NCBI GenBank assembly: GCA_964414415.1
Contig: CAYPWJ010000028.1
Span: forward strand, 1-14,413
Direction of reading: 5' to 3'
From: CAZESS01 sp964414415
Lineage (GTDB): Archaea > Thermoplasmatota > E2 > UBA202 > DSCA01
Length of the DNA stretch: 14,413 bases
Shown: positions 6,625 through 12,839 of the stretch, piece after piece
Layout of the letters: each line of letters begins with the position of its first letter
Position numbering within the stretch: the first letter of the stretch is position 1
Notes under the pieces: generated by a model
Database searches by the model: none
The model's input: only the letters and a program-made list of their open reading frames with translations
Told to the model about the DNA's origin: nothing
Position numbers and translations under genes: made by a program

Positions 6625-6643
6625 GCGTGGAGTATCCATCACC

Positions 6644-7693
6644 ATGCACGATGACGAAGTAGTAGCCGGCGCCGGTCTCCACCCGGATTACCGAGAGGAA
6701 CAGGCGTATTTCGAGGCGGGAAGGGTCTACGCGGTTCAGATGGAGCTGAACTTGGCCTGTCCGCAGGGCTGCCTGTACTGCTATGCATCCGATGCAGAGC
6801 CGCCAACGGAGGAGATGCCCCGCAAGGATGTCATCGAGGTCGTCGATGCAGCCGCCGACATGGACGTCCGGGCGATAGACTGGCTGGGCGGCGATCCACT
6901 GGCCCGGAACGACTGGTACGAGCTCATGCGCTACGCCCGGCAGCAGGGGCTGACCAACAACATCTGGACGAGCGGCATCCCCCTGCAGCACGAGGTGGTG
7001 GCCCGACGGGCAGTGGAGGTCTCCCAGGGTGGCTTTATATCGGTGCATCTCGACAGCCTCGACGAGGAGATATACGGGCGGCTGCACACCGGCAACGCCG
7101 CCGCCAAGATACGCGCTATCCTGGCCGGCGTCGACCAGGTGCAGGCCGCGGGCAAAGACCCGGGGGAGATGGTGAACTGTATCACCTTCACCAGTGCGGT
7201 CGCCGGCGACGCAGCCCGCACCATCCGGTTTTTCCAGGAGGAAAAAGGAATGCAAACCTGTCTCACCCAGCTGTGCCCGACGGGGCTCGCCGAGGACCGG
7301 GACGACCTGATGCCCTCGCTTGCGGAAATAGCGCATGCCTGTACCGTCCGCGACGAGGTCAACTATCCAGGCTCGTCGTTGTCGATATGCTCCATGGACA
7401 CCGACAAGTACTACTGCGGCGGCATCATCTGCGTGACCGTGGACGGCGACGTCACTCCCTGCTCGGTCATCCGGGAGAGCGTGGGGGACATCCATGAGGA
7501 AACGCTGCAGGACATCGTCGAGGAGCACCGCGACACGTTGCTCTTCACCGACCTTCACGACGGCAGCAGGCTGCCCGAGGACTGTCAAGATTGTAGGCAC
7601 AGTGCCGTGTGCTGGGGCTGCCGGGCAGCGGCCTATTACGCGACAGGTGACGTCTGCGGGCCTGACCCGAACTGCTATCGGCGAAAAAGATAA
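6644..7693 (+). CDS. Radical SAM/SPASM domain enzyme
   Basis: The 349-residue iron-sulfur enzyme should cleave S-adenosylmethionine to start a radical reaction. The signature CX3CX2C is CPQGCLYC (Cys39, Cys43, Cys46), and the GGEP-type motif is GGDP (82-85). The C-terminus carries a SPASM domain that should bind auxiliary 4Fe-4S clusters: Cys258-X9-Gly-X4-Cys273, then Cys314, Cys317, Cys323 and Cys326 (one residue shorter than the usual CX3C), then Cys338 and Cys344. SPASM enzymes mostly modify peptides or small molecules. The neighbours are a methyltransferase and two arsenosugar-type glycosyltransferases, which suggests small-molecule work. The selenodomain-type C-terminus of ArsS is absent. 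No small precursor-peptide gene is apparent between the flanking genes. The TATA box implies leaderless translation from 6644. The exact reaction is unknown. Confidence 0.93.
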   Translation: MHDDEVVAGAGLHPDYREEQAYFEAGRVYAVQMELNLACPQGCLYCYASDAEPPTEEMPRKDVIEVVDAAADMDVRAIDWLGGDPLARNDWYELMRYARQQGLTNNIWTSGIPLQHEVVARRAVEVSQGGFISVHLDSLDEEIYGRLHTGNAAAKIRAILAGVDQVQAAGKDPGEMVNCITFTSAVAGDAARTIRFFQEEKGMQTCLTQLCPTGLAEDRDDLMPSLAEIAHACTVRDEVNYPGSSLSICSMDTDKYYCGGIICVTVDGDVTPCSVIRESVGDIHEETLQDIVEEHRDTLLFTDLHDGSRLPEDCQDCRHSAVCWGCRAAAYYATGDVCGPDPNCYRRKR

Positions 7694-7724
7694 GAAGCGC
7701 AGCGGGATGGATGACGGTGATTTG

Positions 7725-8537
7725 ATGCCCGGCAGTCAAAAAGAAAAGCGGCTCGACTATACAATCGCCGACGTCGTCGACATCTACTCCGGTCCCGGCG
7801 GCATGCTCTGGCAGCTGCTGATGGGCGAGCAGATACACGTCGGCGGCGAAGCAGAGACCGAGGCGCTGGCAGCCCGAGCGAGTATCACGGCAGAGAGCCG
7901 GGTGCTCGACGTCTGCAGCGCGCTCGGCGCCCCAGCCCGGCAGCTCGCCATGCGGCATGGCTGCATCGTGGTGGGCCTGGACGCGACCCGGAAGATGGTG
8001 GACGAGGCGAGGCGGCGCACCGAGGAGGCGGGGCTCTCCGAGCGGGTGTCGTTTCGGCTTGGAAACGCCCTCGACATGCCCTTCAAGTCGGGGAGTTTCA
8101 CGGTCGTCTGGGGGCAGGACTCCTGGTGCTACGTCACCGACAAGGACCGGCTGATACAGGATGCATATCGGGTGCTGGAGCCCGGCGGCACCGTCGCGTT
8201 TACCGATTGGCTGCAGGTCGGCGAGCTCACGCAGGAGGAATGGAGGGCGCTCAACGGGTTCATGGCCTTCCCCTACATGGAGACGCTGGAGGGCTACGAG
8301 GAGCTGCTCCACCGGGCGGGCTTCACAGACATCGAGACGGAGGATGCAAGCGAGGACTTCGCCCATAGCTGCCACCGCTACCTGGACATGCTCCGCACCG
8401 AGTTGAAAGACCGGATTATCGAGGGCTACGGCCCCGAGCTGTACGCCGAAGCTGCGGACGGCCTCCAGCGATGGACCACGGCTGCAGATGCAGGCAAGGT
8501 GGGACGCGGCAGCTGCATCGCAACGAAGCCCCGGTAG
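7725..8537 (+). CDS. Class I SAM-dependent methyltransferase (sarcosine/dimethylglycine methyltransferase-like)
   Basis: The 270-residue enzyme has a seven-strand SAM-binding fold. Motif I is VLDVCSALGAPARQLA (60-75), an unusual glycine-poor version. GLDATRKMVDEA (84-95) gives the acidic residue that holds the ribose, NALDMPF (114-120) is motif II, and VLEPGGTVAFTDW (150-162) is the post-motif region. The N-terminal YSGPGGMLWQLLMGEQIHVGG resembles the lid of glycine/sarcosine methyltransferases. Cysteines at 63, 80, 135, 216 and 264 are notable but their arrangement is not diagnostic of ArsM. The start at 7725 is chosen because GGTGAT lies three bases before it; ATG 7707 is possible. The gap to the radical SAM gene is about 30 bases with no TATA box, so the two are likely co-transcribed. 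The acceptor could be nitrogen, sulfur, oxygen or arsenic; I cannot tell. Confidence 0.9.
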   Translation: MPGSQKEKRLDYTIADVVDIYSGPGGMLWQLLMGEQIHVGGEAETEALAARASITAESRVLDVCSALGAPARQLAMRHGCIVVGLDATRKMVDEARRRTEEAGLSERVSFRLGNALDMPFKSGSFTVVWGQDSWCYVTDKDRLIQDAYRVLEPGGTVAFTDWLQVGELTQEEWRALNGFMAFPYMETLEGYEELLHRAGFTDIETEDASEDFAHSCHRYLDMLRTELKDRIIEGYGPELYAEAADGLQRWTTAADAGKVGRGSCIATKPR

Positions 8538-8549
8538 CGCGGCGGGCAA

Positions 8550-8561
8550 GCCTTTTTGTAG
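8550..8561 (+). promoter_or_regulatory. Possible TATA-like element of the transferase pair
   Basis: GCCTTTTTGTAG is a weak TATA element, but its centre lies 26 bases before the ATG at 8582, as at the other leaderless genes of this window. The two transferase genes may therefore be transcribed separately from the radical SAM-methyltransferase pair, or additionally by read-through. Confidence 0.4.
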
Positions 8562-8581
8562 CCCCGGACGTTAGACACCCG

Positions 8582-9268
8582 ATGCACGATGATGCAGGCC
8601 GGCAGAGCTGCATCCTGTTTTTCGTCAAGTATCCCATACGAGGCAACGTCAAAACCAGGCTGAGCGAGACGGTGGACGACGGCAGCGCCGTCATGCTCTA
8701 CCGTCACTTCGTGACCGATCTGCTCTCAACGCTCGAACGAGTCGGACGGCAGGTCGTCATCTGCTATAGCCCGGCCGGGCGGGAGGACGATTTCCGGCGG
8801 TGGCTGGGCAGCCGGCATCGCTACCTCCGGCAGCGGGGAGACAACCTAGGTGAGCGACTGAAGCACGGCTTTATGGACGCTTTTGCCGAGGGGTTGGACA
8901 GGGCCGTGGCCGTCGGCAGCGACAGCCCGGACCTCCCCGCCGGATTCATCCGCGAGGCGTTCAGCCAGCTGAGTAAAAACACGGTGGTCGTCGGACCGGC
9001 CGTCGACGGCGGATACTACCTGATAGGCTTCACCGGCGACGGTTTTCTTCCCGCCGCGTTCGACGGCATTGAATGGAGCACGCCGACCGTGCTCGACGAA
9101 ACGATACGGAGGATACGCCAGGCAGACAGACATCTCGACATCCATCGGCTGCCGCCGTGGCGGGACGTCGACACGCTCGAGGACCTCCACGCGCTCTACC
9201 GCCGGAACAGGAACCACCCGTATGCGTCGTCGGAGACGATGCGCTACATCAGCGAGCATCTGCTATGA
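8582..9268 (+). CDS. TIGR04282-type glycosyltransferase (rSAM/selenodomain-associated transferase 1, DUF2064)
   Basis: The 228-residue protein has the small nucleotide-sugar transferase fold of the DUF2064 family. Motifs seen are FVKYPIRGNVKTRL (14-27), the nucleotide-binding segment; VGSDSPDLP (111-119), which supplies acidic metal-binding residues; GPAVDGGYYLIG (138-149); and DVDTLEDL (195-202). Length is normal. Family members sit beside radical SAM enzymes and are now named for arsenosugar biosynthesis, where a sugar is transferred to the modified ribosyl product. The ATG at 8582 fits the upstream TATA-like element; the open frame extends back to 8471 inside the methyltransferase gene and is rejected. 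Its stop overlaps the start of the next gene (ATGA, 9265-9268), so the two are translationally coupled and probably work together. The acceptor here is unknown. Confidence 0.92.
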   Translation: MHDDAGRQSCILFFVKYPIRGNVKTRLSETVDDGSAVMLYRHFVTDLLSTLERVGRQVVICYSPAGREDDFRRWLGSRHRYLRQRGDNLGERLKHGFMDAFAEGLDRAVAVGSDSPDLPAGFIREAFSQLSKNTVVVGPAVDGGYYLIGFTGDGFLPAAFDGIEWSTPTVLDETIRRIRQADRHLDIHRLPPWRDVDTLEDLHALYRRNRNHPYASSETMRYISEHLL

Positions 9269-9966
9269 CGTCCGACGGGACGAGGCAGCCACATATATCC
9301 GTCGTGGTGCCCCTCCACGCGAGCGTAGACCCCGTCCAGCGCATCCGGGGCATGACTGACGATGTGAGCAGCCCAACGGAGACCATCTACGTGGTGGCCA
9401 GAGCGCTCCGCGGGGCGATGGCCGAGCCGCGGGAGGAGGAAACCGTCATCTGGGTCGAAAACCAGGGGCGGGGGTACAACTTCCAGGAGGGAGCGAAGCA
9501 TGCCCGGGGAGACGTCATCGTGTTCCTGCACGCTGACACCGAGCTTCCATCAGGATGGGACACAGCCATCCAGGACGCGCTCCGGGACAGCGAGGTCGTC
9601 GGCGGGGCGTTTTCACTCCGCTTCGATCTGGACAGCCCATTTCTCCGACTGGTGGTGCTGGCCAGCGACCTGCTCATCCGGCTCATGGGACGCTATTCCG
9701 GGGACCGGGCAATGTTCATCCGAGCGAGCCTGATACAGGACCATCTCGACGTGCTGGAGGTCCCCATCATGGAGGACACAGAGCTCTCCATTTTTATGCA
9801 GGAGCACGGCAAAACAGTGCTGCTGCCGGAGGAAGTGGTCACCAGCGCTGACGCCTTCATCCGCCACGGGTTTATCCGCAATTCACTCCGGATTATCGTA
9901 TGCTCGCTGTGGTATGCAGTGGGTGGCGACCTGCGTGATATCTTCGACTACTATTACCACAGATAG
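9265..9966 (+). CDS. TIGR04283-type glycosyltransferase (rSAM/selenodomain-associated transferase 2, GT2 fold)
   Basis: The 233-residue protein is a compact GT-A fold enzyme of glycosyltransferase family 2 type. It opens with ISVVVPLHAS (11-20). The donor site region is GRGYNFQEGAKHARGDVIVF followed by LHADTELP (68-95), with HAD as the DXD-like metal site. GGAFSLRFD (113-121), SGDRAMFIR (145-153) and MEDTELSIFMQEHGK (169-183) are typical of the family. There is no transmembrane helix that is clearly required, although IRNSLRIIVCSLWYAVGG near the C-terminus is hydrophobic and may touch the membrane. The start ATG overlaps the preceding stop codon (ATGA). It is the last gene of the cluster. A longer frame back to 9073 lies inside the partner gene and is not used. 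In arsenosugar-type pathways this enzyme acts with transferase 1; the product here is unproven. Confidence 0.92.
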   Translation: MTSDGTRQPHISVVVPLHASVDPVQRIRGMTDDVSSPTETIYVVARALRGAMAEPREEETVIWVENQGRGYNFQEGAKHARGDVIVFLHADTELPSGWDTAIQDALRDSEVVGGAFSLRFDLDSPFLRLVVLASDLLIRLMGRYSGDRAMFIRASLIQDHLDVLEVPIMEDTELSIFMQEHGKTVLLPEEVVTSADAFIRHGFIRNSLRIIVCSLWYAVGGDLRDIFDYYYHR

Positions 9967-10031
9967 AATAGAGCGTCGCGGGTGCCGCGCCGTCAGCGCT
10001 CGTCGACGTGCCTGAGTGCCCCTGACAGGGA

Positions 10032-11036
10032 TTATATTTTTGTAATGGCATCTGCGGGCATAACCATGCTGTATCGATGGTACGTTTGATTGTAGATTTC
10101 CTGGATTGCTTCGAGGCTGACGTGCCAGCCTGTATAGTTGGTTTGGTCGGGATGTTGAAACACATCCTCGATGATATGAAAGGTAATTTCTATGTCGTCT
10201 CCAGCAGCGTATGCCTCCGACTGATTTCCTTCAACATAGAGAGATAACTTGGGTTCTGATGTAAACGTGAACTGCGTAACATCACGGCTGGATCGCGGGG
10301 TCACCTGTTGGATGGTGTCGGTAATTACCACGGTGTCATTTTCTTCTACCGAGGGGAGGTCAGCGTACATGTATTTTGCCTCCGTATCATTTGTTACACT
10401 TTGATTTCGTATGATGCCAGAGAATTCCTTCATCGTCATTTTTTTGTCGGCCTCATCGTTTTCAGTGTCATCCGTATCGTCGGTGTCTCCGTTCTCGTCC
10501 GTGTCCTCATCCGTGTCCTTCGCGTGCTCGATGGTGGACTGCGGGAACGGAACACTCGCTTCGTTCTCGGCGTCCCAGCCTTCCTCGAAGGTCTCATAAT
10601 GGTAGGTGATGGTCTGTCCGGTCTGGGGGTCGTTATGCGTCATGGTCACGTTGATGATGTGGGTGGTCACCGCGACGGTGTCACCCTCGGAGAACTCGTC
10701 GGTGATATCTCCCTCAAACCGCAGTTGCGGGGCTTGCCCCATCGCAGCAGATTGCGACGTCGACGCAAATGAGATAGATGTGCTCTGGTTTTGTTGATTG
10801 TAGGTGAGATTGTCGATGGTGTCCTTGATGATAAGGGTGTCGCCCTCGTCGACGGAGCCAAGCGACAACGTCATGGTCATGTTCGCCCGGTCCATGGAAC
10901 GGCTGTAGTCGTTCGATATCCCCTGCATGGACATCGTCGCCTTGGCTTCCGTATCGCCGCCGTCCTCCAGGCATCCGGCGGTCGCCACAACCGCAACGAT
11001 GCAGACGAGCAGCGATGCAACAATAGCTCGGTTCAT
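10032..11036 (-). CDS. Secreted lipoprotein with two copies of one beta-rich domain
   Basis: The 334-residue precursor begins with a signal peptide (MNRAIVASLLVCIVAVVATAG) and a lipobox-like cysteine, Cys22, so the mature protein is probably lipid-anchored outside the cell. Two domains align with each other (about 33-152 and 199-313). Each has SV-[DE]-E-x-DT, then a DTI strand, then GD with a THII or FHII strand, patterns that suggest a small beta barrel. Between them lies an Asp/Thr/Glu linker (173-198). At least ten N-x-S/T sequons occur (for example at 52, 76, 83, 129, 211, 216, 233, 271, 300 and 316), consistent with an exported archaeal glycoprotein. No named family is recognised. The second half and its DNA are more AT-rich than neighbouring genes. 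The gene is divergent from argS and has its own TATA box. Confidence 0.85.
   Translation of the reverse strand: MNRAIVASLLVCIVAVVATAGCLEDGGDTEAKATMSMQGISNDYSRSMDRANMTMTLSLGSVDEGDTLIIKDTIDNLTYNQQNQSTSISFASTSQSAAMGQAPQLRFEGDITDEFSEGDTVAVTTHIINVTMTHNDPQTGQTITYHYETFEEGWDAENEASVPFPQSTIEHAKDTDEDTDENGDTDDTDDTENDEADKKMTMKEFSGIIRNQSVTNDTEAKYMYADLPSVEENDTVVITDTIQQVTPRSSRDVTQFTFTSEPKLSLYVEGNQSEAYAAGDDIEITFHIIEDVFQHPDQTNYTGWHVSLEAIQEIYNQTYHRYSMVMPADAITKI
10037..10041 (+). terminator. Possible T-run terminator after the transferase genes
   Basis: A run of five T follows the small inverted repeat CCCTG-A-CAGGG (10020-10030), about 70 bases after the end of the transferase 2 gene. Archaeal termination commonly occurs at T-runs. 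The site overlaps the end of the convergent lipoprotein gene, and the run is short, so this is tentative. Confidence 0.3.
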
Positions 11037-11059
11037 AGCGCGTGACCAAGCGTAGCATG

Positions 11060-11070
11060 GTATTTATAGC
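11060..11070 (-). promoter_or_regulatory. TATA-box promoter of the lipoprotein gene
   Basis: On the minus strand the element reads GCTATAAATAC, a near-consensus TATA box centred about 29 bases before the ATG at 11036, predicting a leader of only a few bases. It is flanked by the inverted hexamers CCAAGC (11046-11051) and GCTTGG (11069-11074), which may form a weak operator. Confidence 0.7.
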
Positions 11071-11088
11071 TTGGGATGGCGGGCGAAA

Positions 11089-11098
11089 TCGTTATAGA
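11089..11098 (+). promoter_or_regulatory. Possible promoter of argS
   Basis: TCGTTATAGA is a partial TATA match upstream of argS. A start near 11120 would leave a short leader carrying GTGAT five bases before the preferred ATG at 11141. The match is weak. Confidence 0.4.
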
Positions 11099-11140
11099 TG
11101 GCAACGCTTATGAGGTGTCCCCGCATAAAGAGTGATGACG

Positions 11141-12838
11141 ATGGCCTATCCCTTCCAGCGCTTCAAGAACCAGGTTGCCGGGCAGCTCGCTGCATCGCTA
11201 CGCGAGCGCTACGGCTATGAGGGCGCGGTTGACCTGGAGGAGCCCGTCGAGGACGAGATGGGCGACGTCGCGTTTCCCTGTTTTCCGCTCGCCAAGGAGG
11301 CACGGAAGGCGCCGGCGGCCATCGCCGAGGAACTCGCCCGCGACATCGAAGGCGACTGGATTGACAGGGTGGAGGCGGTCAACGGCTACGTCAACTGTTT
11401 CATCGACGAGGCGACGCTTGCCGGGGAGCTGCTCCCGCTGGTGCTCAAGATGGACGAGCGCTACGGCGCCGGCACGGACAAGCATGAGCGTGTCATCCTG
11501 GAGCACACCTCGGCGAACCCCAACGGGCCGCTGCATGTCGGCCGCGGGCGCAACCCCCTGCTGGGGGACACCCTGGCGCGTATCTTCCGGTTCGCCGGCT
11601 TCGACGTCGAGACGCAGTTCTATGTCGACGACATGGGCAAACAGGTGGCCGTCCTCGCCTGGGGGCTCAGGCATCTCGAGCTGTCGCCCGACGCAGGGAA
11701 GCCAGATCACCGCTCTGTGGCGTTTTACCAGGAGGCCAACCGGCGGATGGAGCGCGATGAACGAGTGGCCGGGGAGATCGAGGAGTTGATACAGCGTGGT
11801 GAACGGAGCGACAAAAAAACACTCGAGCAGATGAAGCAGGCGTATCGGCCGGTGCTTGAGGGCATCGTGGAGACGCTCAGCCGCGTCAACGTGTCGCTGG
11901 ATAGCTTCGTCCGGGAGTCACGGTTTGTGCTCGACGGCACCGTCGACGACGTGGTCAGAAGGCTGGCCGAGACGGAGCATGCCGCCCGGGAGGAGGGTGC
12001 CCTCTACCTGGACCTCTCCTCGTTCGACATCCACGGGCGGAACAAGCGATTTTACCTGACGCGGCGTGACGGCACCTCGCTCTACGCCACCCGGGACGTC
12101 GCCTACCACCTGTGGAAGGGACGGCGGGCCGACCGGCTGGTCAACGTGCTCGGCGAAGACCACCGTCTTGAGGCGCGCCAGGTAGCGATTGCGCTGTCGC
12201 TCCTGGATGCCCAGCCACCGACGAGCGTGTTCTATTCCTTTGTCTCGTTGCCGGAGGGCAAGATGTCAACGCGGCGTGGACGCGTGGTGTACCTCGACGA
12301 CCTGCTTGACGAGGCGGTCGACCGGGCTTACCAGGAGGTACAAAAACGGCGGGATTTGCCGGACGAGAAGGCGCAGGCCATCGCCGAAAAAGTCGGGACG
12401 GGCGCCGTCCGCTACAACATCCTCAAGGTCAGCCCGGAAAAAGCCATCACCTTCCGATGGGAAGAGGCGCTGAACTTCGAGGGGCAGTCAGCGCCGTTCA
12501 TCCAGTATGCATATGCACGATGCTGCTCGATTCTCGACAAGGCAGCGAAGGCACCACGGGTCGACGCGGAGAGCTACGACCATGAGCAGGAACAATCGCT
12601 GATAAAGACGATCGCGCGGTTCCCCGACATCGTGGAGCGATGCCGTGATCGGTGCAACCCGGCGTCGCTTGCCGAGTATGCACACGAGCTGGCAGCCAGG
12701 GTCAACGGCTTCTACCGCGACTGCCGGGTCGTCGGCGATGAAAAGGAGGCGGCGCGGCTGGCGGTGGTGGAGGCAGCCAGGGTCACGCTGCACAACGTCC
12801 TCAAGCTGCTCGGTATATCGCCGCTGCCGGAGATGTGA
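11141..12838 (+). CDS. argS: Arginyl-tRNA synthetase (class I)
   Basis: ArgRS attaches arginine to tRNA-Arg using ATP and, unusually for a synthetase, needs the tRNA for amino-acid activation. The 565-residue protein has the N-terminal additional domain that binds the tRNA D-loop (1-110). SANPNGPLHVGRGRN follows, with HVGR in place of HIGH, a variant I also know from haloarchaeal ArgRS. GEDHRLEARQ lies in the catalytic core and GKMSTRRG is the KMSKS motif. The helical anticodon-binding domain closes the protein (KVSPEKAITFRWEEALNFEGQ then APFIQYAYARCCSI onward). In-frame GTG (11132) and ATG (11135) codons precede, but the ATG at 11141 is best placed behind GTGAT. The gene converges on the C25 peptidase gene with one base between their stops. 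Confidence 0.97.
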   Translation: MAYPFQRFKNQVAGQLAASLRERYGYEGAVDLEEPVEDEMGDVAFPCFPLAKEARKAPAAIAEELARDIEGDWIDRVEAVNGYVNCFIDEATLAGELLPLVLKMDERYGAGTDKHERVILEHTSANPNGPLHVGRGRNPLLGDTLARIFRFAGFDVETQFYVDDMGKQVAVLAWGLRHLELSPDAGKPDHRSVAFYQEANRRMERDERVAGEIEELIQRGERSDKKTLEQMKQAYRPVLEGIVETLSRVNVSLDSFVRESRFVLDGTVDDVVRRLAETEHAAREEGALYLDLSSFDIHGRNKRFYLTRRDGTSLYATRDVAYHLWKGRRADRLVNVLGEDHRLEARQVAIALSLLDAQPPTSVFYSFVSLPEGKMSTRRGRVVYLDDLLDEAVDRAYQEVQKRRDLPDEKAQAIAEKVGTGAVRYNILKVSPEKAITFRWEEALNFEGQSAPFIQYAYARCCSILDKAAKAPRVDAESYDHEQEQSLIKTIARFPDIVERCRDRCNPASLAEYAHELAARVNGFYRDCRVVGDEKEAARLAVVEAARVTLHNVLKLLGISPLPEM

Positions 12839-12839
12839 G

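Noticed and set aside
6628..6638. TGGA-GTA-TCCA between TATA box and start of the radical SAM gene as a version of the EamA operator
   Set aside because: The half-sites are only four bases and oriented oppositely to those of the 19-bp palindrome, so similarity is probably chance.
5658..6662. Plus-strand frame in another phase across the EamA gene
   Set aside because: Arg/Ala-rich translation of a hydrophobic membrane protein gene in the wrong frame.
6557..8549. Minus-strand open frames of over 300 codons opposite the radical SAM and methyltransferase genes
   Set aside because: Same GC-driven shadow effect; the plus-strand proteins carry recognisable motifs throughout and the shadows do not.
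9073..9264. N-terminal extension of transferase 2 into the transferase 1 gene
   Set aside because: The extension is low-quality sequence within a conserved gene; family alignment begins at the ATG at 9265.
11519..11563. HVGR instead of HIGH in arginyl-tRNA synthetase as a sign of lost activity
   Set aside because: I know the same variant from haloarchaeal ArgRS, and the KMS motif and the rest of the protein are intact.
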